64,000 nucleotides of DNA, from contig NZ_JABBGE010000011.1 in assembly GCF_012927245.1 (NCBI RefSeq), positions 62,001-126,000 on the forward strand, written 5' to 3'. Below, piece by piece: positions 42,973 to 50,303 of the stretch; position 1 is the first letter of the stretch; each line of letters begins with the position of its first letter. Made by a program: the position numbers and the translations under genes. The notes beneath the pieces are model-generated. The model was given only the letters and a program-made list of their open reading frames with translations. It did no database searches and was not told the origin of the DNA. Origin of the DNA: Streptomyces sp. R302. Its GTDB lineage: Bacteria > Actinomycetota > Actinomycetes > Streptomycetales > Streptomycetaceae.

Positions 42973-43557
42973 TCAGGCCTCGGCGGCCTCTTCGCCCTCG
43001 GCGGCCGGCTCCTCGGCCTGGGCGGCCAGGACCTGCAGGACGACGGCGTCGGCCTCGGTCACCAGGGCGACGCCCTTCGGCAGCGCGATGGCGCCGGCGG
43101 TGACGGAGGAACCGGCCTCCAGGCCCTCGACGGAGACCGTCACGGACTCGGGGAGGTGGGTGGCCTCGGCCTCGACGGAGAGGGTGCCGAGGACGTGCTC
43201 CAGGAGGTTGCCACCGGCGGCGAGCTCGCCCTCGGCGACGACCGGAACCTCGACGACGACCTTCTCGCCGCGCTTCACGAGGAGGAGGTCGACGTGCTCC
43301 AGGGAGCCCTTCAGCGGGTCACGCTGGGCGGCCTTCGGGATGGCCAGCTCGGAGCCCTTGCCCTCGATGTCCAGGGCCAGCAGGACGTTCGGGGTGCGCA
43401 GCGCCATCGTGGTCTCGTGGGCCGGCAGCGTCAGGTGGACCGGCTCCGTGCCGTGACCGTAGAGAACGGCCGGAACGGCGGCGGCGCGGCGGATCTTGCG
43501 GGCGGCGCCCTTGCCGAACTCGGTGCGGACGGCGGCGGCGAGCTTCACCTCGGACAT
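42973..43557 (-). CDS. rplY: 50S ribosomal protein L25/general stress protein Ctc
   Basis: 5S rRNA-binding ribosomal protein of the longer Ctc (TL5) type. The 194 residues include the N-terminal L25 domain (AAAVRTEFGKGAARKIRRAAAVPAVLYGHG) and the C-terminal beta domain (VVVEVPVVAEGELAAGGNL, SVEAEATHLPESVTVSVEGL), ending in an acidic AAEGEEAAEA tail. The ATG at 43557 with GAGGAG is chosen over one two codons upstream. It follows prs in the conserved order glmU-prs-rplY-pth. Confidence 0.94.
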   Translation of the reverse strand: MSEVKLAAAVRTEFGKGAARKIRRAAAVPAVLYGHGTEPVHLTLPAHETTMALRTPNVLLALDIEGKGSELAIPKAAQRDPLKGSLEHVDLLLVKRGEKVVVEVPVVAEGELAAGGNLLEHVLGTLSVEAEATHLPESVTVSVEGLEAGSSVTAGAIALPKGVALVTEADAVVLQVLAAQAEEPAAEGEEAAEA

Positions 43558-43747
43558 GTGCACTCCTCGTAGTGGTGGTGACGTCTGTGACTGTCACCCG
43601 GCCGCCGACTGGCGATGGCCTGCTACGAAGAGCGCGTCGATAACGGAGCGCCGACCCGAGAACGGGTACCGGCCTCCCTCGCCGAGCAACCAGGGCAGTC
43701 TACCCGCCCGGCCCCGGCCCCCCAAATGGATCACCGGCCGGGAACGG

Positions 43748-43787
43748 CGGAGGGCCGCCTCCCCCGAACGGGGAAGACGGCCCTCCG
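43748..43787 (-). terminator. Hairpin terminator between prs and rplY
   Basis: CGGAGGGCCG/CGGCCCTCCG (10 pairs) with an inner CCCC/GGGG stem lies 17 bases after the prs stop codon on the minus strand. No long T-run follows. Confidence 0.75.
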
Positions 43788-43804
43788 CAGCGGAACCCGG
43801 AGGC

Positions 43805-44779
43805 TCAGTGCTCCTCGAAGAGGCTCGTCACCGAACCGTCCTCGAACACCTCGCGCACCGCGCGCGCGATCGTCGGCGCGATCGAAAGCACCGTGATCTT
43901 GTCCAGCTCCAGCGAGCCGGGCACCGGCAGCGTGTCCGTGAACACGAACTCGCTCACCTTGGAGTTCTTCAGGCGGTCGGCGGCCGGACCCGACAGGATG
44001 CCGTGCGTCGCCGTCACGATGACGTCCTCGGCACCGTGCGCGAAGAGCGCCTCGGCCGCCGCGCAGATCGTGCCGCCCGTGTCGACCATGTCGTCCACCA
44101 GGACGCAGACGCGGCCCTTCACGTCACCGACGACCTCGTGGACCGTCACCTGGTTGGCGACGTCCTTGTCACGGCGCTTGTGCACGATCGCGAGCGGCGC
44201 GTCCAGACGGTCGCACCAGCGGTCGGCGACCCGCACGCGGCCCGCGTCCGGGGAGACGATCGTCAGCTTCTCGCGGTCGACCTTGCCGCCCACGTAGTCC
44301 GCGAGCACCGGCAGCGCCGACAGGTGGTCCACCGGGCCGTCGAAGAAGCCCTGGATCTGGTCCGTGTGCAGGTCCACGGTCAGGATCCGGTCCGCGCCGG
44401 CCGTCTTCATCAGGTCCGCCACCAGACGGGCCGAGATCGGCTCGCGGCCACGGTGCTTCTTGTCCTGACGGGCGTAGCCGTACGACGGGACGATCACGGT
44501 GATGCTCCGGGCCGAGGCCCGCTTCAGAGCATCGATCATGATCAGCTGCTCCATGATCCACTTGTTGATCGGAGCCGTGTGGCTCTGGATCAGGAAGCAG
44601 TCCGCGCCGCGCGCCGACTCCTGGAAGCGGACGTAGATCTCACCGTTGGCGAAGTCGAACGCCTTGGTCGGAACGAGACCGACGCCCAGCTGGTGCGCGA
44701 CCTCCTCGGCCAGCTCGGGGTGGGCGCGGCCGGAGAAGAGCATCAGCTTCTTCTCGCCGGTCGTCTTGATCCCGGTCAC
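43805..44779 (-). CDS. prs: Ribose-phosphate pyrophosphokinase
   Basis: Makes PRPP from ribose-5-phosphate and ATP for nucleotide, histidine, tryptophan and decaprenyl-arabinose pathways. The 324 residues show ANGEIYVRFQESARG, the ATP loop PSYGYARQDKKHRGREPISA, TVDLHTDQIQGFF and the PRPP-binding loop VCVLVDDMVDTGGTI. A class I enzyme by these features. The GTG start at 44779 is preceded by GAGGAGACAGTGCT-like sequence. Downstream of glmU, both using or supplying sugar phosphates for the cell wall and nucleotides. Confidence 0.96.
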   Translation of the reverse strand: MTGIKTTGEKKLMLFSGRAHPELAEEVAHQLGVGLVPTKAFDFANGEIYVRFQESARGADCFLIQSHTAPINKWIMEQLIMIDALKRASARSITVIVPSYGYARQDKKHRGREPISARLVADLMKTAGADRILTVDLHTDQIQGFFDGPVDHLSALPVLADYVGGKVDREKLTIVSPDAGRVRVADRWCDRLDAPLAIVHKRRDKDVANQVTVHEVVGDVKGRVCVLVDDMVDTGGTICAAAEALFAHGAEDVIVTATHGILSGPAADRLKNSKVSEFVFTDTLPVPGSLELDKITVLSIAPTIARAVREVFEDGSVTSLFEEH

Positions 44780-44909
44780 AGCACTGTCTCCTCAGACGTG
44801 TTCTCTGGCCGCAAGACCCGCGCTCCCGGAGCTCCCGGGCGCGTGTGCGAACCAGCCGAATTTGTGTGCACGTATCACGGTACGCCTCGATCGACGTACC
44901 CGTTTCCGG

Positions 44910-46358
44910 TCAGCTTTCGCCGGCCGAGCCCTCCGAGGCGGCCTCGGCCGCGTTCGCGGCGGCGCTGCCGGGACGCTTCCGGGCGACCCAGCCCTCGATA
45001 TTCCGCTGCTGGCCCCGCGCGACGGCCAGCGCACCCGCCGGCACGTCCTTCGTGATCACGGACCCGGCGGCGGTGTACGCGCCGTCCCCGATCGTGATGG
45101 GAGCCACAAACATGTTGTCCGAACCGGTCCGGCAGTGGGACCCGATCGTGGTGTGGTGCTTGGCCACGCCGTCGTAGTTCACGAAGACGCTCGCCGCGCC
45201 GATGTTCGAGTACTCGCCGATCGTCGCGTCGCCCACGTACGACAGGTGGGGGACCTTGGTGCCCTCGCCGATCGAGGAGTTCTTGACCTCGACGTACGTA
45301 CCGATCTTCGCCTTCGCGCCGAGGCGCGCGCCCGGACGCAGATAGGCGTACGGACCCACGGAGGCCCCGTCGCCGATCACGGCGGAGTCGGCGACGGTGT
45401 TGTCCACCCGCGCGCCCCGGCCCACGGTGGTGTCCGTCAGGCGCGTGTTCGGCCCGACCTCGGCGTCCTCGCCGATGTGCGTGGCGCCGAGCAGCTGCGT
45501 ACCGGGGTGGATCACGGCGTCCGGCTCGAACGTCACGGTCACGTCGACGATCGTCGACGCCGGGTCGACCACGGTCACACCGGCCGTCATCGCGGCCTCG
45601 ATCAGCCGCCGGTTCAGCAGCGCGCGGGCCTCGGCCAGCTGCACGCGGTTGTTGATCCCGAGGATCTCCCGGTGGTCGGCGGCCACGGAGGCGCCGACGC
45701 GGTGCCCGGCCTCGCGCAGGATCGACAGCACGTCGGTGAGGTACTCCTCGCCCTGGCTGTTGTCCGTCCGCAGCTGCTTGATCGCCTGCGCGAGCAGGGC
45801 GCCGTCGAAGGCGAACACGCCGGAGTTGATCTCCCGGATGTCCAGCTGGCCCGGGGAGGCGTCCTTGTGCTCGACGATCGCGGTCACGGCGCCGGTGGCC
45901 CCGTCCCGCACGATCCGGCCGTACCCGGTGGAGTCCGGCACCTCGGCGGTCAGCACGGTCACGGCGTTGCCGTCGGCGGCGTGCGTCTCGGCGAGCGCCT
46001 TCAGCGTCGCCCCGGACAGCAGCGGAGTGTCACCACAGACGACCACGACGGTCCCCTCGGGCGCGGCCCCGAGCTCCTCCAGCGCCATCCGCACCGCGTG
46101 CCCGGTGCCGTTCTGCTCCTCCTGCACGGCGGTACGGGTCCCCGGGTACGCCTCCTCCAGGTGCCCCCGCACCCGCTCCCGCGCGTGCCCCACGACCACC
46201 ACGAGGTGCTCGGGCTCCAGCTCGCGCGCGGCGGACACGACGTGCCCGACGAGCGAACGCCCGGCGATCTCGTGCAGGACCTTGGGGGTCTTGGACTTCA
46301 TGCGGGTGCCCTCACCCGCTGCGAGGACGACGACGGCTGCCGGGCGATTGGCGCTCAC
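44910..46358 (-). CDS. glmU: Bifunctional UDP-N-acetylglucosamine pyrophosphorylase/glucosamine-1-phosphate N-acetyltransferase
   Basis: Makes UDP-GlcNAc, precursor of peptidoglycan. The N-terminal uridylyltransferase has VVLAAGEGTRMKSKTPKVLH and QEEQNGTGHAV; the C-terminal left-handed beta-helix acetyltransferase has hexapeptide repeats (IGEDAEVGPNTRL, IGDGASVGPYAYLRPG) and VNYDGVAKHHTTIG with the catalytic histidine. The GTG at 46358 starts the protein (482 residues); the frame remains open upstream across the tRNA, but that part is not coding. An Ala/Glu-rich tail ends the protein. Confidence 0.96.
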   Translation of the reverse strand: MSANRPAAVVVLAAGEGTRMKSKTPKVLHEIAGRSLVGHVVSAARELEPEHLVVVVGHARERVRGHLEEAYPGTRTAVQEEQNGTGHAVRMALEELGAAPEGTVVVVCGDTPLLSGATLKALAETHAADGNAVTVLTAEVPDSTGYGRIVRDGATGAVTAIVEHKDASPGQLDIREINSGVFAFDGALLAQAIKQLRTDNSQGEEYLTDVLSILREAGHRVGASVAADHREILGINNRVQLAEARALLNRRLIEAAMTAGVTVVDPASTIVDVTVTFEPDAVIHPGTQLLGATHIGEDAEVGPNTRLTDTTVGRGARVDNTVADSAVIGDGASVGPYAYLRPGARLGAKAKIGTYVEVKNSSIGEGTKVPHLSYVGDATIGEYSNIGAASVFVNYDGVAKHHTTIGSHCRTGSDNMFVAPITIGDGAYTAAGSVITKDVPAGALAVARGQQRNIEGWVARKRPGSAAANAAEAASEGSAGES

Positions 46359-46481
46359 GGATATGCCCTTCGGCTTTGGGTGGTGGACGCACGAAGGATA
46401 CCGGGGCGTCGCGGGACGGCCACGAGCAAGGGCCCTGACCTGGGAGGTCAGGGCCCGAACATGGGGATCCGCGCGCGGTGG

Positions 46482-46554
46482 CTCCCCCGCAAGGATTCGA
46501 ACCTTGTCCTGCTGGTACCAAAAACCAGTGTGCTGCCAGTTACACCACAGGGGA
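46482..46554 (-). tRNA. tRNA-Gln (anticodon UUG)
   Basis: On the minus strand the 73-base cloverleaf is complete: acceptor TCCCCTG/CGGGGGA, D stem GTGT/GCAC, anticodon stem CTGGT/ACCAG around the loop TTTTGGT with anticodon TTG, and T stem CAAGG/CCTTG with TTCGAAT. The discriminator base is G and CCA is encoded at 46479-46481. It reads CAA and, by wobble, CAG codons. Located just upstream of glmU. Confidence 0.95.
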
Positions 46555-46632
46555 CGGCGCCTCAGACCATACCGGAGACCGTCAGCCGAAAGGGCTGGTC
46601 CGCATCCTGCGGAATCCCCTGGGGGGCGCCCG

Positions 46633-46638
46633 TAGGGT
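46633..46638 (+). promoter_or_regulatory. -10 box of a probable leaderless histidine kinase transcript
   Basis: TAGGGT ends seven bases before the ATG of the kinase gene, without a proper ribosome site between them. The spacing fits transcription starting at the A of the start codon. Confidence 0.4.
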
Positions 46639-46645
46639 GGGGGGC

Positions 46646-47944
46646 ATGACCGCAACGGGGGCAGATCGGGACGCGCCGGGCGCGCGGGCCGTGTGGTGGT
46701 GGGAGCGGCGGCGGAGTGCCGTGCTCGATGTCGGGCTGGCGCTGGTGTCGGCGGTGGAGTGTGCCGTCGAGGGGGTGTCGTTCGCGGGGAAGGCGGGGGT
46801 GCCGGAGGCGCTGGGGGCGCTGTTCGGGTTCCTCGTGGGGGCCGTGTTGCTGGTGCGGCGGCGGTGGCCGATCACCGTCGTGCTGGTGTCGGTCGCGGTG
46901 GCGCCGGCGGAGATGGGTTTTCTGCTGGGGATCGTCGGGCTGTACACGCTCGCCGCGTCCGAGGTGCCCCGGCGGTACACGGCGGTGCTCGCGGGGATGG
47001 CGACGGTCGCCGTGTTCGTCGTCACGGCCGTGGAGATGCGGCGGGACATCGCCGCGCAGGCGGACGGCTTCGATCCGAGTGCCTGGTACGTGCCGGTGAT
47101 GGCGCTGTTCATGACGCTGGGGCTGAACGCGCCGCCGGTGCTGTTCGGGCTCTACATAGGCGCGCGGCGGCGGCTGATGGAGAGCCTGCGGGAGCGGGCG
47201 GATTCGCTGGAGCAGGAGTTGTCGCTGCTCGCGGACCGGGCGGAGCAGCGGGCGCAGTGGGCGCGGCAGGAGGAGCGGCGGCGGATCGCGCGGGAGATGC
47301 ACGACGTGGTGGCGCACCGGGTGTCGTTGATGGTGGTGCACGCGGCGGCGTTGCAGGCGGTGGCGTTGAAGGATCCGGAGAAGGCGGTGCGGAACGCGGC
47401 GCTGGTGGGTGACATGGGGCGTCAGGCGTTGACGGAGTTGCGGGAGATGTTGGGGGTGCTGCGGGAGGAGGCTCCCGCGGTGGCTCCGGCCGTGGTGCCG
47501 TTGGCGGCGGTGGGGCGGGCTGCCGCGGCTGCGGCGGAGGCGGCGGCGGGGCCGGGGCTCGGCGCCCTGGAGGAGCTGTGCCAGGAGTCGCGGCTCGCGG
47601 GGGCGGCGGTGGAGCTGGTGGTGCTGGGGGAGCCGGGGGCGTATCCGCCGGAGGTGGAGCGGACGGCGTACCGGGTGGTGCAGGAGGCGTTGACGAACGT
47701 GCACAAGCACGCTCCGGGCGCGTCGGTGGTGGTGCGGATGGCGCATCGGGAGGCGGAGGTGGCGGCGCAGGTGGAGAACGGTCCGTCGGACGCGGGGGCG
47801 GCGGACGCGGGGCTGCCGAGTGGTGGGAACGGTCTGGTGGGGATGAAGGAGCGGGTGGTGCGGCTGGGCGGCGCGTTCGTGTCGGGGCCGACGGACGCGG
47901 GCGGTTTCAAGGTGTCCGCGGTGATCCCCCTGGTACGGGGCTAG
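46646..47944 (+). CDS. Sensor histidine kinase (HisKA_3 type), no adjacent regulator
   Basis: A 432-residue NarL-partner-type kinase. The N-terminal membrane part has four or five helices (about 25-170) but no large extracellular domain. A short coiled coil (MESLRERADSLEQELS) leads to the HisKA_3 dimerisation block RRRIAREMHDVVAHRVSLMVVHA with the phospho-accepting histidine in MHD. The ATPase domain has the N-box VVQEALTNVHKHA and the G-box GNGLVGMKERV. The usual neighbouring NarL-type response regulator is missing: the next gene is an opposite-strand SUKH-3 protein. Its partner must be encoded elsewhere. The signal is unknown. Confidence 0.87.
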   Translation: MTATGADRDAPGARAVWWWERRRSAVLDVGLALVSAVECAVEGVSFAGKAGVPEALGALFGFLVGAVLLVRRRWPITVVLVSVAVAPAEMGFLLGIVGLYTLAASEVPRRYTAVLAGMATVAVFVVTAVEMRRDIAAQADGFDPSAWYVPVMALFMTLGLNAPPVLFGLYIGARRRLMESLRERADSLEQELSLLADRAEQRAQWARQEERRRIAREMHDVVAHRVSLMVVHAAALQAVALKDPEKAVRNAALVGDMGRQALTELREMLGVLREEAPAVAPAVVPLAAVGRAAAAAAEAAAGPGLGALEELCQESRLAGAAVELVVLGEPGAYPPEVERTAYRVVQEALTNVHKHAPGASVVVRMAHREAEVAAQVENGPSDAGAADAGLPSGGNGLVGMKERVVRLGGAFVSGPTDAGGFKVSAVIPLVRG

Positions 47945-47976
47945 CTGCCGGCGGTCAGCCGGCGGTCAGCCGGCGG

Positions 47977-48459
47977 TCAGCCGGCGGTGAGGCGGGTGGG
48001 CTGGGTGCCGGTGACGAGGGTGGCGAGGGCGGCGTCGATGTCCCGGCCGAGGTACCAGTCGCCGGCGTGGTCGAGGCTGTAGACGCGGCCTTCGGCGTCC
48101 ATGGCGAGGACGGCCTGGTGGTCGCCCTCCTCGCCGAGGGGGGCGAGTTCGGTGCCGAGGGCGCGGCCGAGGTCGGCGAGGGTGCGGGCGAGGTGGAGGC
48201 CGGCCAGGGGGTCGAAGCGCAGGGTGGCGGGCGCTATGTGGCGGCCGTGGCCGGGGGCGGTGAGGCGCAGGCCGCCGAATTCGGCCCAGGCCTCGACGAC
48301 GGCGGGGAAGACGCTGTGCCGGTGGCCGGCGGGGGAGACGTGGGCGCGGAGGGTGTCGGCCCATTCCTCGGCGAGTTTGATGTCCCAGCGGCCGGGTTGC
48401 CAGCCGGCGTCGCGGAGGGCGGCGTCGACGTTGACGGGGAAGCGGGTGGTGTCGGCCAT
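47977..48459 (-). CDS. SUKH-3 domain protein (immunity-type)
   Basis: A 160-residue protein resembling the SUKH-3 family, part of the SUKH superfamily (SMI1/KNR4-related) that includes many immunity proteins of bacterial toxin systems. Recognisable parts are the start with DAALRDAGWQPGR and WADTLRAH, the VFPAVVEAWAEFGGLRL core and the end RVYSLDHAGDWYLGRDIDAALATLV. No signal peptide or membrane helix is present. It follows a YwqJ-like deaminase gene on the same strand after only eight bases, a pairing expected of toxin and neutraliser. Interaction with that deaminase is an inference. Confidence 0.8.
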   Translation of the reverse strand: MADTTRFPVNVDAALRDAGWQPGRWDIKLAEEWADTLRAHVSPAGHRHSVFPAVVEAWAEFGGLRLTAPGHGRHIAPATLRFDPLAGLHLARTLADLGRALGTELAPLGEEGDHQAVLAMDAEGRVYSLDHAGDWYLGRDIDAALATLVTGTQPTRLTAG

Positions 48460-48467
48460 GGGGCGGG

Positions 48468-48971
48468 TCAGCCGTTCTCGGTGGGGGGGACGGTGCGGAC
48501 GCCGAAGTGGTCGAGGAGGGCGGCGCAGGAGCGGCAGGGTGCGGCGTAGCTGCCGTGCAGGGGGTCGCCGTCCTCGCGGATGCGCCGTGCGGTGATCTTG
48601 GCGTGTTTGAGGCTGCGGCGGGCTTCGCCGGCGGTGAGCGGCTTGCGCTGGGCGCGCTTGGAGCGGCCGTTCTCGGTGGCGGTGAGGTGCCGGGAGAGCA
48701 GGATGGCCTCGGGGCAGCGTCCGGTGAAGCGTTCGCGCTGGCCGCTGGTGAGGGTGTCGAGGAAGTCCTGGACGAGGGCGTGCAGGACGGGCGGCGTGTC
48801 GCCGCGGCCGGCGGTGCAGGTGAGGGTCTCGCCGCGGACGGAGAGCGCGGCCCCGACGGCGGGCAGGATGCCGTCGCGGCGGTGGAGCAGTAAGGGGGCG
48901 CGGCCGTGGTCGGTGTCGCTGCTCCAGTTGAGGCGTGGGTCACCCTGTGTGGGCGTCGTGCTGGCGTACAT
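48468..48971 (-). CDS. YwqJ-like nucleotide/nucleic-acid deaminase domain protein
   Basis: A 167-residue protein that looks like a free-standing YwqJ-type deaminase of the kind found in polymorphic toxins. The zinc/catalytic residues are visible: Cys86-Pro-Glu88 in GRCPEAILLSRH and the Cys146-x2-Cys149 pair in APCRSCAALLDHFGV. A basic stretch (RSKRAQRK) lies between. It carries no secretion signal or trafficking domain, unlike secreted toxins. The ATG at 48971 follows AGGAGGGG at a rather long distance. It is in an apparent operon with the SUKH-3 gene and divergent from the two other genes of the locus. The substrate (free base, nucleoside, RNA or DNA) is unknown. Confidence 0.75.
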   Translation of the reverse strand: MYASTTPTQGDPRLNWSSDTDHGRAPLLLHRRDGILPAVGAALSVRGETLTCTAGRGDTPPVLHALVQDFLDTLTSGQRERFTGRCPEAILLSRHLTATENGRSKRAQRKPLTAGEARRSLKHAKITARRIREDGDPLHGSYAAPCRSCAALLDHFGVRTVPPTENG

Positions 48972-49297
48972 GGCGCTGGTCTTCCCCTCCTGCAATCCCC
49001 CGAGTTGCGGTGACAGCCTGCCAAATAGGGAGCCATATGGGGAAGCTGGGTGGGGGTTTCGCCGCGCCGGTGTGTCGGAGCCGTGGTCGGCCTGTCATGG
49101 GCTCGTGACGGTTCGTGACGCTGGGTGTGCGGGGTGGGCCGGTGGGGGCGCGGGCCGGTTCGTGCTCTTGTGGCAGCGCATAGGCTGTGCGGGATCGCTC
49201 GGGCGTGCCGGGAGCAGTGGTGTCCGGGGCGCGGGCGAGTCGTAGCGAGCAGTAGCAAGCAGTAGCAGCCAGTGACGCCATGCAGGGGGCAACCGCC
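48972..49297. other. 326-bp divergent intergenic region of the deaminase/SUKH locus
   Basis: No gene is supported here. A TAGGCT -10-like box at about 49173-49178, with a weak TTCGTG -35, faces the WHH/SUKH gene. Three tandem 10-base units (49242-49271) and several GTGACG motifs occur. The region probably holds both divergent promoters, but no known operator was recognised. Confidence 0.5.
49242..49271. repeat. Three tandem 10-bp units upstream of the WHH/SUKH gene
   Basis: GTAGCGAGCA, GTAGCAAGCA and GTAGCAGCCA follow each other directly, ending 26 bases before the ATG. A one-turn spacing could suit a protein binding one face of the helix, but slippage is also possible. Confidence 0.6.
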
Positions 49298-50296
49298 ATG
49301 ACGACAGGTCGGCTCGGGCAGTACACCGCGCCACCGAACGCGGCCTATGCCGGGCAGGTCGTGCGCTTCCCGGATCCGGTGCGCGCCTCGCGGCATCCGC
49401 GCGGGGTGCGGGTGGACGAGCGGGGTTTCCCGGATTTCTCGCCGTACGCGCGTGCGGCGGCGGAGATCGCGGAGCCTCCGGAGGGTTTCGGTGTCGACGA
49501 GTTGCGGCTGACGGACTACGTGTCGGCGAACGCGGCGATGGCGGCGACCGGGCACGAGCTGTGGGACACGATTCCGGCGGTGGCGACGCCGCACGGCTGG
49601 ACGTGGCACCACGTGGCGGGTTCGCGCCGGCTCGAACTGGTGCCGGTCGAGGTGAAGGCGCTGCTGCGGCATCACGGTGGCGTGGCGACAGCGGCGGTGG
49701 ACCACGCGAAGCGGGGGACGCGGCAGTTGCAGGAGACGCGTCCGGTGCACTTCGGGCTGCCGAAGTCGGGGATGTCGGTGTCGGAGCAGCAGTTGCAGGG
49801 GGTCGAGGAGGATCTCGGCTACCGGCTGCCGGGGGCGTACCGCTCGTTCCTGAAGGCGGCGGGCGGGTGCGCGCCGGTGGGCGCGGCGCTCGACGCGGAG
49901 CTGGGTCTGCTCGTGGACCAGCCGTTCTTCACGGTGCGTGAGGAGGCGGGGGTCAACGACCTCGTCTACGTCAACAAGTGTCTGCGGGACCATCTGACGA
50001 AGGACTACCTGGGGGTGGCGTTCGTGCAGGGTGGTCTGGTCGCGGTGAAGGTGCGGGGCGCGGGCGTGGGTTCCGTGTGGTTCTGCGCCTTCGACGACGT
50101 GCGGGACTCCGGTGAGGAGGCCGCGGGGTGGTCGGTGAACGAGCGGGTGGAGCGTCTGCTGCTTCCGTGTGGTGAGGACTTCGACGCGTTCCTGCTGCGG
50201 CTGGCCGGTAATCCGCCGGAGCTGGAGACGGTCGCGAATCTGATGGTGGACGGCGGCTTCGCGCGCGCCGTGCCCGTGGTCCCGGTGGGAGAGTGA
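49298..50296 (+). CDS. WHH (HNH-like nuclease) domain fused to a SUKH (SMI1/KNR4) domain
   Basis: A 332-residue cytosolic protein in two parts. Residues about 70-150 contain HELWDTIPAVATPHGWTWHHV and RRLELVPVEVKALLRHHGG, fitting the WHH subfamily of HNH/EndoVII nucleases (W103-H104-H105, then a conserved histidine pair H125-H126). Residues about 160-330 match SMI1/KNR4 (SUKH-1): SEQQLQGVEEDLGYRLPGAYRSFLKAAGG. In polymorphic toxins the nuclease is the toxin and SUKH the antidote, on separate proteins; here both are on one chain. The ATG at 49298 is preferred over 49280 because AGGGGGC precedes it. The next gene follows after seven bases. Confidence 0.75.
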   Translation: MTTGRLGQYTAPPNAAYAGQVVRFPDPVRASRHPRGVRVDERGFPDFSPYARAAAEIAEPPEGFGVDELRLTDYVSANAAMAATGHELWDTIPAVATPHGWTWHHVAGSRRLELVPVEVKALLRHHGGVATAAVDHAKRGTRQLQETRPVHFGLPKSGMSVSEQQLQGVEEDLGYRLPGAYRSFLKAAGGCAPVGAALDAELGLLVDQPFFTVREEAGVNDLVYVNKCLRDHLTKDYLGVAFVQGGLVAVKVRGAGVGSVWFCAFDDVRDSGEEAAGWSVNERVERLLLPCGEDFDAFLLRLAGNPPELETVANLMVDGGFARAVPVVPVGE

Positions 50297-50303
50297 GCCG
50301 GCT

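Noticed and set aside
46359..46655. N-terminal extension of glmU to 46655
   Set aside because: The extension would cross the tRNA-Gln gene, and the GTG at 46358 gives the normal GlmU start.
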